Positions 16,479-27,100 are shown, numbered from the stretch's first letter. The stretch is DNA of 37,021 nucleotides from Bacteroidota bacterium (GCA_003045995.1 PZPG01000017.1:1-37021); one strand, 5' to 3'. Notes: generated from the sequence alone by a model not told the origin. Numbers and translations are program-made.

Positions 16479-17678
16479 ATGGATTCACACAGCCCAAAAC
16501 TTACCGACAGCGTATCACTCCCGGAACATTTGGATGCAACCAAAACTTTCATAGGTATCGGGGTTGTTGGCCTGATTGCCAGTTTTGTCGGTTTTTTCCT
16601 GGATAGTAAACAATTCTTTTTCTCCTATCTCACGAGCTTTACTTTCTTTTCGAGTATTGCCCTCGCATCGTTGGTTTTACTGATGATCCACCATGTGACC
16701 AAATCCTCCTGGGGGACCGTCATTCGTAGAATTCCTGAAGCGTTTGTATCTAAACTCTGGGTCTGGGCACTGTTTTTTCTTCCAGTTATTTTCGGCATTA
16801 CATCTTTATATAAGTGGACCAATGAAGCGTATGTTGCCAACGATCCGATTCTTCTTGGGAAACAAGCATATTTGAATGATATCTTTTTTATCGTTAGACA
16901 GGTGCTCTATTTCTCTATTTGGGGGTATTTTGGGTATAGACTGCATAAAGTATCTGTTGAAATGGATCGTACCAATGACTGGGGACTCACCATTTTGCTT
17001 CGGAAAATCAGCGCTCCAGGTATTCCCATCTTTGCCCTTACCGTTGCATTTGCAAGTTTCGATTGGCTGATGTCTCTCGACGCACATTGGTTTTCTACCA
17101 TGTTCGGTGTTTATTTCTTTGCTATGAGCTTTCAAGCCATCTTTCCCGTGCTGATTCTGTTTACTTTCTGGTTCCATAGCAAGGGGCTCTTGAAAAACAC
17201 CATTCGGCAGTCCCATATTTATGACATGGGCGCCTGGTTTTTTGGTTTTACAGTGTTCTATGCGTATATCGCATTCAGCCAGTTCTTACTGATCTATTAC
17301 GCAAATATCCCCGAGGAGACCCTCTGGTTCTATCATCGAATGGAGGGGTCCTGGTCCTTCATTACCTATTTACTGCTTGCCGGACGCTTTGCTCTGCCCT
17401 TTGTTATCTTTTTGAACCGAGACCGAAAGCACAGCCGTACACTGCTTGGTATTGTATCGGTTCTTATTCTGGCTTTGCATTTCGTAGAATTACACTGGAT
17501 CGTGATGCCTACCCTTCATCATCACGGCATGAGCCTGAGCTGGCTTGATATCACAACCTTTTTCGGCCTCGGTGGGGTATTTATGGGCCTTTTCTTCATG
17601 ATGTTGAAAAAAAATAATCTGGTACCGGTACATGACCCGGGACTGAAGCCTTCGCTGGCCAAAGAATATCATCAATAA
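16479..17678 (+). CDS. actF: Alternative complex III subunit F, NrfD-like membrane protein
   Basis: This is the second large membrane subunit of the complex, related to ActC and the NrfD family. The 399-aa product carries about ten transmembrane segments. Visible family blocks include AFASFDWLMSLDAHWFSTMFG near residue 190 and FVELHWIVMPTLHHHG near residue 330. Like ActC it binds no heme. In known complexes ActF packs against ActC and may form a proton path; this is family knowledge, not something the sequence proves. It starts 18 bases after actE and ends 19 bases before the next ORF, in the same operon. Confidence 0.95.
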   Translation: MDSHSPKLTDSVSLPEHLDATKTFIGIGVVGLIASFVGFFLDSKQFFFSYLTSFTFFSSIALASLVLLMIHHVTKSSWGTVIRRIPEAFVSKLWVWALFFLPVIFGITSLYKWTNEAYVANDPILLGKQAYLNDIFFIVRQVLYFSIWGYFGYRLHKVSVEMDRTNDWGLTILLRKISAPGIPIFALTVAFASFDWLMSLDAHWFSTMFGVYFFAMSFQAIFPVLILFTFWFHSKGLLKNTIRQSHIYDMGAWFFGFTVFYAYIAFSQFLLIYYANIPEETLWFYHRMEGSWSFITYLLLAGRFALPFVIFLNRDRKHSRTLLGIVSVLILALHFVELHWIVMPTLHHHGMSLSWLDITTFFGLGGVFMGLFFMMLKKNNLVPVHDPGLKPSLAKEYHQ

Positions 17679-17697
17679 TCTGATTCGCTTACCCAAC

Positions 17698-18234
17698 ATG
17701 AGCAAAGATCCAAATTCCTACACACTCGACGAAAAAACGAGAATTTGCCTTGAGGCATCATCCGGTGATGAGAAATCTCTACAGGATACTTTAGATAAAT
17801 ATGAGATCGATGGGGAAACTCTGAAGCGATGGATGCAGGAAACCGGGATTCGAGCGGATACAGATAGTGGCTCCGATCCAAGTTCATCATCACCCTACGA
17901 AACAGTTACAGTCGATATGGATGACGAAACTGCAGAAAGCACTCGGTTCGGCGCGTCCTACGATCGTTTAAATTATAAAAGACTCACCTTTTGGGCTTTC
18001 TTTGGGTCTGCGGTGATTCTGGTCATGATCCTCTCCATCATTTTTATTTACGAGTTTTCATTTTCCGGTATGAACGATCGCCAGTCTGTTCAGAACAACT
18101 ACGTTGATATTCAGGAGCTGCAAACGAAAGACGCTGAACGGCTCGGAAGCTTTGGGATTGTTGATCTCGATAATGGCATCTACCACGTCCCCGTTGATAG
18201 TGTAATCAATCGAATGACAAGTACTGCGAAATAA
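17698..18234 (+). CDS. Unnamed single-span membrane protein of the act-cox operon
   Basis: I do not recognise a named family. The 178-aa product has a charged, helical N-terminal part (about residues 8-52) that reads like a helix-turn-helix: DEKTRICLEA, a short turn, then DGETLKRWMQETGI. A Ser/Asp-rich linker follows, then one transmembrane helix (about residues 99-121) and a short extracytoplasmic tail ending in LGSFGIVDLDNGIYHVPVDSV. That tail resembles the short V-D-x-x-x-G-x-x-x-I-P-V/I-D motif I recall from small proteins encoded beside bacterial cox genes. It lies 19 bases after actF and before sco, so it is probably part of, or assembles, the ACIII-oxidase unit. DNA binding is only a possibility. 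Confidence 0.75.
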   Translation: MSKDPNSYTLDEKTRICLEASSGDEKSLQDTLDKYEIDGETLKRWMQETGIRADTDSGSDPSSSSPYETVTVDMDDETAESTRFGASYDRLNYKRLTFWAFFGSAVILVMILSIIFIYEFSFSGMNDRQSVQNNYVDIQELQTKDAERLGSFGIVDLDNGIYHVPVDSVINRMTSTAK

Positions 18235-18447
18235 ACTGCTTTAATAGCACCTTGTTTCTACGATTTTAGTATAAAGAGAGAAACTAGAACAAGGAAACAA
18301 AACTTTCTGCGTTTATATCTGACGATGAATTCAGTACAAAAGCGGAATCACATGCATTATACTATGGGCACAATTGTCCGGAGTTTACTACTAGTACATC
18401 TCGGGTGCTTTAAGTGTTGCAGCATCACTTATATACAAAGAAGTGTA

Positions 18448-19251
18448 ATGTTCGTTTGTGTGTTTCTCATTTTCACGCTGTTGATTCCCGCCGCCAATGC
18501 ACAACTTAATCAGGCAAGGCCAGAACTCACTCAAGGGGTTGAAGTGGAGGAAAAGTTGGGAGAAAAAATTCCCCTCGACCTAAAGTTTGTCGATGCGGAT
18601 GGTGATTCAGTGCTGTTAGGGGATCTTTTCGTAGACGGAAAACCCGTACTCCTCAACCCGCTATACTATGATTGCCCCGTTTTGTGCGGAGTGGTGGTTG
18701 ATGCCGTTTTGGCTGTAGTTGATGAACTTGTCTGGAGCCCAGGGGAGGATTATACCGTCATTTCATACAGCATCGACCCCACTGAAACTCCGGTTCAGGC
18801 TACACAGACTCGAACAAGAATCTTGAGTCAACTGGAACGCCCGGATGTGCAGAATGGCTGGCATTTTCTCACAGGCAATGAATCGAGTATACGTAAGCTC
18901 GCGGATGCAACCGGATTTGCCTATCGGTATGATGAACTAAGCGGCGAGTATATCCATATCGCATCTATACAACTGATCAGCCCGGAAGGTGTTATTACCC
19001 GGTACCTGTATGGGTTGGAGTTTCGGGAGTTTGACCTCAGGAATGCTCTTTATGAAGCGGCAGATGGAACGATTGGAAATACGATGGAAAAGCTCCTTCT
19101 CTATTGCTTTACCTACGATCCCTCATCCAACAGTTATGTGCCAGTTGCAATCAACATAATGAAGATTGGAGGGTTGGTAACTCTTATTTTTCTAGGTATA
19201 TTCCTAGCGTTTTTATGGGGTCGAGAGAAAGCCTTAAAATCATCTTTTTAA
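18448..19251 (+). CDS. SCO1/SenC copper chaperone for the oxidase CuA site
   Basis: This thioredoxin-fold membrane-anchored copper chaperone delivers or reduces copper for the CuA centre of subunit II. The key motif is CPVLC (in YYDCPVLCGVVVDAVL), the CxxxC copper ligands; the distal His ligand of SCO proteins probably lies in the WHFLTGNE block. A C-terminal hydrophobic helix adds a second anchor. The frame is open from an ATG at 18325 (308 aa), but that would put 41 extra residues before the signal peptide. The ATG at 18448 begins directly with a standard signal (FVCVFLIFTLLIPAANA), so I prefer it (267 aa). It sits immediately upstream of coxB, as expected. Confidence 0.9.
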   Translation: MFVCVFLIFTLLIPAANAQLNQARPELTQGVEVEEKLGEKIPLDLKFVDADGDSVLLGDLFVDGKPVLLNPLYYDCPVLCGVVVDAVLAVVDELVWSPGEDYTVISYSIDPTETPVQATQTRTRILSQLERPDVQNGWHFLTGNESSIRKLADATGFAYRYDELSGEYIHIASIQLISPEGVITRYLYGLEFREFDLRNALYEAADGTIGNTMEKLLLYCFTYDPSSNSYVPVAINIMKIGGLVTLIFLGIFLAFLWGREKALKSSF

Positions 19252-19273
19252 TCTAATTTATCCAATTTTCAGC

Positions 19274-20215
19274 ATGGACAAAGTTCTCGAGTTTTTGCTT
19301 CCTCCTGCGAAAAGTACCATAGCAGGTCAAGTCGACGGGTTGTTTATCTTTATACTTGCGGTGAGCGCCGTACTACTCGTTGGAATCAGCTTCGCAATCA
19401 TCTATTTTTCCTGGAAATACAAACGACGATCCGAGCAGGACACAACCCCAGTCATCACTCACAATACGAAATTGGAAGTGGCCTGGTCTGTAATTCCGCT
19501 CATTTTGGTGATGATTGTATTTGGATGGGGTTTTACTGGCTACATGAATATGCGAACCGTACCAACAGATGCCTATGAAATCCGCGTCGTTGGGAAGAGT
19601 TGGCTTTGGGAATTTCACTATGAAAACGGGACTGTAAGTGTTAACGAACTGCATGTTCCAGCCAATCGTCCCGTAAATTTGGTTATGAGTTCGAATGATG
19701 TCATTCACTCCTTTTATATTCCCGATTATAGAGTGAAAAGAGATGTACTTCCGAATCGGTACTCTAATGTATGGTTTGAGGCTATGGAAACGGGTGAATC
19801 TGTCATTTTTTGTACGGAATATTGCGGAAGAGCTCATTCAAATATGATTGCAACGGTAACAGCCCATTCAGAGTCGGATTTCGAGAACTGGCTTGCCACT
19901 GCCAATGTGATCGATGAAAGTCTATCTCCTGTTGAACTTGGTAAAGAACTTATCGCTAAAAATGGCTGTAATGCCTGCCACTCTGTGGATGGAAGTCGTA
20001 TGGTCGGTCCCTCCTACAAAGGATCCTGGATGGCTGAAAGAGAGCTAGAAGATGGATCCGTTGTAACGGTAGATGCCAATTATTTGCGAGAAAGTATTCT
20101 GGAACCCAATGCTAAGATCGGTGCGGGATATGATCCTGTGATGCCATCCTACCAGGGGCTCCTAAGCGACCGGGAGATCGACGCAATTATTGAGTACATC
20201 AAAACGATAGATTAA
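19274..20215 (+). CDS. coxB: Cytochrome c oxidase subunit II with fused cytochrome c (caa3 type)
   Basis: This electron-entry subunit of the oxygen reductase passes electrons from its own heme c to CuA. The 313-aa product has two transmembrane helices (about residues 22-47 and 68-91), a cupredoxin domain with the complete CuA ligand set (His145, Cys180, Glu182, Cys184, His188, Met191), and a C-terminal cytochrome c domain with CNACH (residues 232-236) and Met290 as likely axial ligand. The fusion defines a caa3 oxidase. No lipobox is seen at the N terminus. It starts 22 bases after sco and ends 14 bases before coxA. Confidence 0.97.
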   Translation: MDKVLEFLLPPAKSTIAGQVDGLFIFILAVSAVLLVGISFAIIYFSWKYKRRSEQDTTPVITHNTKLEVAWSVIPLILVMIVFGWGFTGYMNMRTVPTDAYEIRVVGKSWLWEFHYENGTVSVNELHVPANRPVNLVMSSNDVIHSFYIPDYRVKRDVLPNRYSNVWFEAMETGESVIFCTEYCGRAHSNMIATVTAHSESDFENWLATANVIDESLSPVELGKELIAKNGCNACHSVDGSRMVGPSYKGSWMAERELEDGSVVTVDANYLRESILEPNAKIGAGYDPVMPSYQGLLSDREIDAIIEYIKTID

Positions 20216-20229
20216 CCATCGAATAAATT

Positions 20230-21969
20230 ATGTCTCACATGGAAACATCCGCTCTTAAACGCCTTCAGGTACAACGATTCAAACCAGAGGAGAATCCGGA
20301 AATACACTATTTAAATTCCGAGAGAGGCCTCTGGTCCTGGCTATCAACGGTCGACCACAAGCGTATCGGTCTGATGTATCTTGCATCAATTGCCATCTTT
20401 TTCTTTATCGGTGGGGTTTTGGCTCTGGTACTTCGAACAGAACTTCTCTCTCCTGCCCAGTCTTTCCTGGATGCAGATGTGTACAACCAGGTCTTTACGT
20501 TGCACGGTGCCATCATGATTTTCTTTTTCCTGGTACCCTCGGTTCCGGCGGCACTAGGCAATTTTATTCTTCCGATTCAGCTTGGAGCAAAAGATGTGGC
20601 ATTTCCACGCTTGAACCTCGCAAGTTTCTACATCTACACAATCGGTACTGTTTTCACACTTGTAGCAATCATTACAGGAGCAGTCGATACAGGATGGACA
20701 TTCTACACTCCGTACAGTACTGAAACAGGAACCAATGTACTTTTGATGACATTGGGAATCTTTATATTAGGTTTCTCATCCATTCTTACCGGTGTCAATT
20801 TCATTGTAACGATTCATAAAATGAGAGCACCCGGCATGACCTGGAGTAAGTTGCCTCTGAATGTATGGTCGCTCTATGCAACCAGCATCATTCAGGTACT
20901 CGCAACCCCCGTATTGGCGATCACTCTTTTACTGTTGGTTATGGAACGGGCTCTTGGTATCGGTATTTTTGATCCGGCACTTGGCGGGGATCCTGTTCTG
21001 TTTCAGCATTTTTTCTGGTTCTATTCTCATCCTGCTGTATACATCATGATTGTTCCCGGGTTTGGGGTAATTAGTGAAGTGATCTCCACGTTTTCCCGAA
21101 AGCACATATTTGGTTACTGGGCGATTGCTCTATCCTCTCTCGCCATTGCATTCATTGGGTTTCTTGTGTGGGGCCATCACATGTTTACCGCCGGACAGTC
21201 CTCCCTGGCCAGTATGGTGTTCTCATTTCTGACCTTCCTGGTAGGGATTCCAACTGGGATTAAGATCTTTAACTGGCTTGCAACGATGTATAAAGGTAGC
21301 ATCGACCTGAAAGCTCCAATGCTGTACGCCATGGTGTTCCTTTTCCTGTTTACCATCGGTGGTTTTACCGGCATTATGTTGGGTGCGCTCTCTGTGGATA
21401 TCCACCTCCATGATACCTACTTCGTGGTTGCTCACTTTCATTATGTTATGATGGGTGGTATGGTGATGGCATTGCTGGCTGGGTTGCACTACTGGTGGCC
21501 GAAAATGTTCGGTAAAATGTACAGCGAGGTGTATGCAAGAATCTCTTGTGCCCTAATTTTTATTGGGTTTAATCTCGCTTTCCTGCCTCAATTTGTGATG
21601 GGAGCCCAAGGGATGCCAAGACGATACTTTAATTACATTGATCAGTTCCAACCGTTTCATCAGCTCTCGACCATGGGAGCGTATATCATGGGCGTCGGTT
21701 TCGTAATTATGTTTTTCTATCTGCTCCATTCGTTGGTTCGTGGTGAAAAAGCGGCCTCTAATCCATGGGGTAGCCGTGCTCTTGAGTGGCAAACTACCTC
21801 CCCTGCTGCACCTCATAATTTCGAGCATACACCTGTAGTCATCCATGGGCCCTACGATTACCATAAGCCAATGTCAGAGTTCCAACTCGGCATTGCCCAT
21901 GGGCATCATGGTGAATCCCATCAACCCGAAACACTAGAAACTGTAGCTGAAACGGGAACGCGACCCTGA
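20230..21969 (+). CDS. coxA: Cytochrome c oxidase subunit I, A2-type
   Basis: This is the catalytic subunit that reduces oxygen to water and pumps protons. The 579-aa product has twelve transmembrane segments and all metal ligands: His92 and His404 for heme a, His402 for heme a3, and His267, His316 and His317 for CuB, with Tyr271 as the cross-linked tyrosine. K-channel Lys345 is present. At the D-channel end it has YSHPAV (residues 265-270) in place of the GHPEV of mitochondrial-type enzymes, so the gating Glu is absent and the Tyr-Ser pair is present. This is the A2 subfamily described from Rhodothermus marinus caa3. A His-rich soluble tail (GHHGESHQP) closes the protein. Confidence 0.98.
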   Translation: MSHMETSALKRLQVQRFKPEENPEIHYLNSERGLWSWLSTVDHKRIGLMYLASIAIFFFIGGVLALVLRTELLSPAQSFLDADVYNQVFTLHGAIMIFFFLVPSVPAALGNFILPIQLGAKDVAFPRLNLASFYIYTIGTVFTLVAIITGAVDTGWTFYTPYSTETGTNVLLMTLGIFILGFSSILTGVNFIVTIHKMRAPGMTWSKLPLNVWSLYATSIIQVLATPVLAITLLLLVMERALGIGIFDPALGGDPVLFQHFFWFYSHPAVYIMIVPGFGVISEVISTFSRKHIFGYWAIALSSLAIAFIGFLVWGHHMFTAGQSSLASMVFSFLTFLVGIPTGIKIFNWLATMYKGSIDLKAPMLYAMVFLFLFTIGGFTGIMLGALSVDIHLHDTYFVVAHFHYVMMGGMVMALLAGLHYWWPKMFGKMYSEVYARISCALIFIGFNLAFLPQFVMGAQGMPRRYFNYIDQFQPFHQLSTMGAYIMGVGFVIMFFYLLHSLVRGEKAASNPWGSRALEWQTTSPAAPHNFEHTPVVIHGPYDYHKPMSEFQLGIAHGHHGESHQPETLETVAETGTRP

Positions 21970-21981
21970 ATTTAGAAACTT

Positions 21982-22638
21982 ATGGCACATTCTACAGCAT
22001 CTTCCAGTGCACCGGCACATCTTCAGCATCACTTTGTCGACTCCGATCAGCAGTTTGAGTCATCAAAAATGGGCATGTGGATCTTCCTCGTAACAGAGAT
22101 CCTCTTTTTCGGCGGACTATTTGCTGCCTACATTGTTTATCGGGCTTGGTATCCCGATCTGTATGTACAGGCATCTACCCAACTGGATACATTCTGGGGA
22201 GCCGTAAATACTGCTGTATTGATCGGAAGTTCATTAACTGTGGCAATGGCGATTCGATCTGCTCAGCTAAATCAAATAAAGGGCCTGATCATCAATCTAT
22301 ACATTACGATTGGACTGGCATTTACGTTTATGGTGATTAAGTATTTCGAATATGTTCATAAGTTCGAAAAGGGAATCTTCCCGGGACAGTATTATACCTA
22401 TGAGGGCATTGCTCACGAAAAAGCCAATATCTTTTTTAGCATCTACTACATGATGACGGGACTTCACGGGCTTCATGTGATTATCGGAATTGGTTTGATG
22501 ATCTGGTTGCTTGTGAAAGCAAAAAAAGGGGCTTTTAGTGCCGAATACTACACACCGGTAGAGATTACAGGTCTGTATTGGCACCTTGTGGATGTGATTT
22601 GGATCTTCTTGTTCCCCCTGTTGTACTTAATTGACTAA
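21982..22638 (+). CDS. coxC: Cytochrome c oxidase subunit III
   Basis: This is a structural membrane subunit of the oxidase with no metal centre. The 218-aa product has five transmembrane helices, as usual for the bacterial short form, and family blocks SSKMGMWIFLVTEILFFGG near residue 27, a Glu-containing helix, TGLHGLHVIIGIGLM near residue 157 and YWHLVDVIWIFLFPLLYL at the C terminus. The N-terminal tail is His/Ser-rich. It starts 12 bases after coxA, within the operon. Confidence 0.97.
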   Translation: MAHSTASSSAPAHLQHHFVDSDQQFESSKMGMWIFLVTEILFFGGLFAAYIVYRAWYPDLYVQASTQLDTFWGAVNTAVLIGSSLTVAMAIRSAQLNQIKGLIINLYITIGLAFTFMVIKYFEYVHKFEKGIFPGQYYTYEGIAHEKANIFFSIYYMMTGLHGLHVIIGIGLMIWLLVKAKKGAFSAEYYTPVEITGLYWHLVDVIWIFLFPLLYLID

Positions 22639-22676
22639 GTTATTCCTATTCAAAATTACCTGAAGAATCTGACACT

Positions 22677-22979
22677 ATGAGCGGACATCATATTTCATCA
22701 GCTAAATTTTTGTGGGGCATCGGATTTGCCCTCTTTGTACTTACATTTATTACCGTTGCAGTTACGTGGATGCATATTCCTGCTCCTTGGAATGTTGTGG
22801 TTGCTATTGGATTGGCTGCTATAAAAGCGACTATTGTGGCTGCATTTTTTATGAATTTGTATTGGGATAGTAAATACAATCTGATGTTGCTTGTGATGTC
22901 ATTCGTATTCTTTTTTCTTATGATTGGCATTACGCTGCTGGACACGCTATTCCGAAATGATCCGGTACCGGCATTTTAA
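22677..22979 (+). CDS. coxD: Cytochrome c oxidase subunit IV (prokaryotic type)
   Basis: This is a small accessory membrane subunit of the oxidase. The 100-aa product has three hydrophobic helices (about residues 9-30, 36-60 and 66-88) and the family pattern of a Lys in the second helix (GLAAIKATIVAAFFMNLYWDSK). It follows coxC by 38 bases, is the last gene of the operon and is followed by a strong terminator at 23058. Confidence 0.93.
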   Translation: MSGHHISSAKFLWGIGFALFVLTFITVAVTWMHIPAPWNVVVAIGLAAIKATIVAAFFMNLYWDSKYNLMLLVMSFVFFFLMIGITLLDTLFRNDPVPAF

Positions 22980-23057
22980 GAGAGCAGCTTACTGAACAGT
23001 GGAAATGATTGCGCGATTATGATTGCAAGATCATCATTCTTAGGCGTAGAATTTTAG

Positions 23058-23091
23058 AGCCGGTTTTCTTTCAGGACACCGGCTTTTTTTC
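23058..23091 (+). terminator. Terminator of the act-cox operon
   Basis: AGCCGGT (23058-23064) pairs with ACCGGCT (23078-23084) and is followed by a run of T to 23090. It lies 79 bases after coxD and marks the end of the respiratory operon. Confidence 0.9.
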
Positions 23092-23175
23092 TATACTCAA
23101 GTAACGAATCGGTTATCCACAATCCTTGGATTGCCAAAACCCTACAGATCTCGAAACACACCATCACCGAACCCT

Positions 23176-24069
23176 ATGAGCCAGCCAATGACCTCTTTTG
23201 GAGCATTCGACCTTGCACCGATTCACTGCGGAACATTTCGCCTGGATGGTGGGGCAATGTTTGGTGTAGTGCCTAAAACACTTTGGAGCAGGCAGATTCC
23301 TGCGGATGAAAAAAACCGGATTTTAATGGGGATGCGCTCCCTGCTGATCCGATCGCACAATACGGGCAAAACTTATCTGATTGACAACGGGGCCGGCGAC
23401 AAGTTTGATGAAAAGATGTCCCGAATTTACGGGATGGACCTCGGGTCTGGAAACCTCATGGACTCCTTGCAGAAGGCCGGTGTGGAGCCTGGGGAGATTA
23501 CCGATATCATTTTTACACATCTCCATTTTGATCATTGCGGGGGTACAACTTCAATGGATGATCATGGCCAATTGATTCACAATTTCCCCAATGCGGTGTA
23601 TCATGTGCATGAAAGACACTGGGCCTCAGCTACACAGCCAAATGCGCGTGAAAAAGCCAGCTTTCTGAAGGAGAATATTGAGCCGATCAAAGAATCGGGT
23701 AGACTTCACCTTACGGGAGATGATGTTTTATATGAAGAGGGATTATCGGTTATCATGGCTGAGGGGCATACTGAAGGGCAGCAACTTCCGGTCATTGAAG
23801 GTATTTCAAAGGGGAAAAAACAAACCATCGTATACGCTGGAGATCTCATACCGACTCATGTTCATATTCCTCTTCCCTGGGTGATGGGTTACGATATGAA
23901 ACCATTGGTTACACTCCGTGAAAAGGAGTCTTTTTTGAAGAGATGCGCAGATGAAGACCTGCTTCTGTATCTGGAGCATGATGCAGATACAGAACTGATC
24001 CGGGTTGGATACGAGGACGGGAAGTTTTACGTTTCGGAAATGATGAAGCTGGCGGATTTGAAAGAATGA
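23176..24069 (+). CDS. Metallo-beta-lactamase-fold hydrolase
   Basis: The 297-aa product is a metallo-beta-lactamase-fold hydrolase with the metal motif THLHFDHCGG near residues 114-123, the bridging Asp in VYAGDLIPTH and further His residues in EGHTEGQQ and LEHDAD. The general form resembles lactonase-like (YtnP/AhlD-type) enzymes, but the substrate cannot be read from the sequence. No signal peptide is seen. The frame opens at a TTG at 23131. The ATG at 23176 (or 23188) is preferred because homologous sequence begins only around FGAFDLAPIHCG. It follows the cox terminator and is probably a separate transcription unit. Confidence 0.87.
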   Translation: MSQPMTSFGAFDLAPIHCGTFRLDGGAMFGVVPKTLWSRQIPADEKNRILMGMRSLLIRSHNTGKTYLIDNGAGDKFDEKMSRIYGMDLGSGNLMDSLQKAGVEPGEITDIIFTHLHFDHCGGTTSMDDHGQLIHNFPNAVYHVHERHWASATQPNAREKASFLKENIEPIKESGRLHLTGDDVLYEEGLSVIMAEGHTEGQQLPVIEGISKGKKQTIVYAGDLIPTHVHIPLPWVMGYDMKPLVTLREKESFLKRCADEDLLLYLEHDADTELIRVGYEDGKFYVSEMMKLADLKE

Positions 24070-24117
24070 TTCGGATCTGCCCGGGGAACGAAAACCGCAA
24101 GTTGAAAACCACAAGTG

Positions 24118-24159
24118 GGATACTGCACGTAGGATACTGCACGTGGAATACTGCAAACT
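24118..24159 (+). repeat. 14-bp tandem repeat, three copies
   Basis: Three adjacent copies of a 14-base unit based on GGATACTGCACGTA lie at 24118-24131, 24132-24145 and 24146-24159. The first two are nearly exact; the third has diverged. They occupy most of the spacer before the DUF4175 gene and could affect its expression. No known operator is recognised. Confidence 0.85.
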
Positions 24160-24192
24160 AAAAACGGCAAAACCAAGTAGTATACAAATCGC

Positions 24193-27100
24193 ATGAGTCA
24201 TCCGTACCGTGAGAAAGCAAGACAACTGAGACAGATCCTTGATCAATCTCTCGATGCGATAGTACGATATCGACGATGGGGGCTCATTCGTCTTCTATCT
24301 GGTAGTTTGTTGCTTGCCGTGCTCACGTTGTTACCCATCGAAATGAATGGGTACCTCTCCCCTGCCATCAAAAGTTCGATTCTTATTTCAACTACGTTGC
24401 TTCTGTTTTTGTGGGTTATCATTCGGTTTCGCCGAAGGAAGCATACCTGGAAGGATGCAAATTATGCGACCTTGCTTCGTCCGCTTGGGAGCCAGGGGAA
24501 GCAGATTCTGAGTGCCATTGACCTGGAACAGGACGAACTCCAGCAAGAATCTCTGTTTTTGGATGCAGCCATTGAAAAGAATCTACTGGGGATAGATCTC
24601 GATGCATTCCGTAATAGCGTTCGGGAGATCGTACAAAACCACCCAGGTTACCGCTTTTACCGTCATGCTGGTGCCGTGACGTTCCTATTGTTCTCTGTAC
24701 TGATCTTCATGCTATCGGTTTATCCGGATGGGATGATGAGAACACTGACATTCTGGAAAACCTACATCAAACCCAATCCCTATCAATATGTGGTACACCC
24801 GGGATCCATTGTTCTGGAGCAAGGAGCCTATCTGGAGCCGGAAATTCAATTTACCGGAGACCGATTGCCGGAACGTGTTCTTTTTTCGTACAAAACAGAC
24901 ATCGAAACAGAATTTCGGGAACGGCTAATGACTCCGGGAAGTGAGAATGATGGTGGTTTGCAACAATTTGTAAGTATGCCGGTAGAGGTTACAGCCGACA
25001 TTCTTTATCAAATTCGGATGGATGAATTTCGCAGTGAACTCTACCGCGCCGAGGTTCGAATTCTTCCACGGTTTGATGATTTGGTAGCTGAACTGATCCC
25101 GCCTGTTTATACGGGGTTACCCAGGTCGGTCTATCGGTACCCATTCTCGGAGATCCCGTTTTACCGTGGCAGCGAGATCCGCTTTACGGCGACTTCCAAT
25201 AAGCCCGTCTCCCCTCTTGCTGTTGTGACGGCCGGAGAAAGACAGACCATCAACCCGACCGATTCTACACGTCGCTCGTTTGAATTTTCGATGGCTCCGG
25301 TGCAGGCCGATTCGCTTTTGTTCGAAATGGAGGATATGGACGGTCTTGTAAACAGGAATCCCTATCAGCTTTTGCTGAACAAACTTGATGATCAGTCTCC
25401 CGCCGTGGTGATTCTGGATCCTTCCGCAGATCTGTTGGAGTATCAGCCGGACGAACTGCGGATGCGGTATCGCGCCACGGATGACTTTGGGATTGAGAAG
25501 ACGGAATTGCGCTGGACGTTGGAGCGACTTTTTGAGAGTGATGTGAAGGAGGGGATCCAAGAGTTACCGATCCCCGGAATCGGAGCAGAAACGGATTGGG
25601 TCTGGAATCTTGAGGCTCTGGGTTTGCGCCCCCGGGATACTTTGACGTTTTGGATTCAGGTGATGGATAACGACGCTGTTGCCGGTGGTAAGTGGGGTGA
25701 ATCGCAACGGATTACCCTGAAAGTACCCTCCCTGTCGGAGTTTTTTGAGGAATTGGGTGAGGAGGAATCGGACACTGCAGCCGATCTGGATCAGGTCTCG
25801 GAGCAGTTTGAGGAGATGGAACAGGAATATGAGCGCTTTCTGGAGAAGATGCGGGAGAATCCAGACGGTGGATATGAAGAGCAGGAGATGCTGGAAGGGG
25901 TATCAGAGCAGCAGAAAGAACTGGATGAATCGATCGAAGCGCTGAAAGAGCAGTTTGAGAAGTTGCAACAAGAGCTGTCGGAAAATGAAACACTGTCGGC
26001 AGAGACACGTGCAGCGTATGAAGAACTTCAGCAACTGATGCAGGAGTTAAATAGCCCGGAACTGCAACAGGCATTGGATCAGCTACGGGAGGCCATGGAG
26101 GAGATGAGACCGGAGCAGATCGAGAAAGCTTTGGAGGATGTGGAGTTCAATGAAGAGTTGTATCGCGAGCGGATTGAGCGCACGAAGGAGTTGTTCAAAG
26201 AGCTGAAAATGAACAGCGATCTGGATAAGTTGGCGATGCAGTACGAAGATATGGCAGAAAGGATACAGAAAGAGTTGTCCCTGGAGGAGTTGGAAAAGGA
26301 GATGGCACGCCTGGAACAAGATATGCAGTCTTTGGAGAAGCAGCTCGAGGAGCTCACAAAGGAGCAACCGGAGCGGCATGAGAAGGGTTTACAGGCACTG
26401 CAGGAAGAGGCAAAAGAGGCATTGAAGGAGATGCAGGAGAAACTTGCACAAATGCAGGAGGAGGCTGCCGGGCAGCGCGAGGAGTCGGAGGATAAGGAGT
26501 CTGATCGTAGCGAGAAGTCGAGTGGGGATTCATCGAAGAGTGAGGAGTCGGAGGGCGAGAAGTCGGAGGGAAGTTCGGAACCCTCTGAGCAATTACAACA
26601 GGATCAGCAGAATCTTGGAGAGCAGATGATGCAGCAGGCGGAAAATATTCGCCAAAAAAAAGGTCAAATGGGTGGGCAGCAGATTCAGGTAAATCTTCAG
26701 GCCCTCGAGCTTGCACTGCTCCGGTTGCTGGACCTTTCCGAAGAGCAGGAACGACTTTCTCTGCAAACCATTCGGACCCGGGACCGGAGTGTAGGTTTTG
26801 TAGACCTGGCGCAGCGCCAGAATCAAATTACCCGGCAGTTTGGGGCGGTTGCTGACTCGTTGTTTAAAATCTCCTCGGAAGTTCCAGGGATTCCCAACAC
26901 GGTGAACCGGAAAAAAGCCGAAACGGAACGAGTACTGCTCAGCAGTATTGAGCAGATGTCGGAACGAAATCAATCGGGTTCTGTAATTCGAAGCCGTGAA
27001 TCGCTGAGCGGAATCAACGATCTGGCATCGATGATTTCATCCCTGCTGGAGCAGCTGATGAATCAATCTGGCGGTGGTGCCGGTGGCGGAAGTATGAGTA

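Noticed and set aside
18250-18294. Inverted repeat CCTTGTT/AACAAGG between the 178-aa gene and sco
   Set aside because: It is only seven pairs around a 31-base loop, with no T run; too weak to call a terminator or regulator.
23113-23121. Perfect DnaA box TTATCCACA
   Set aside because: It is a single copy with no neighbouring boxes; a chance match in 37 kb is not unlikely.
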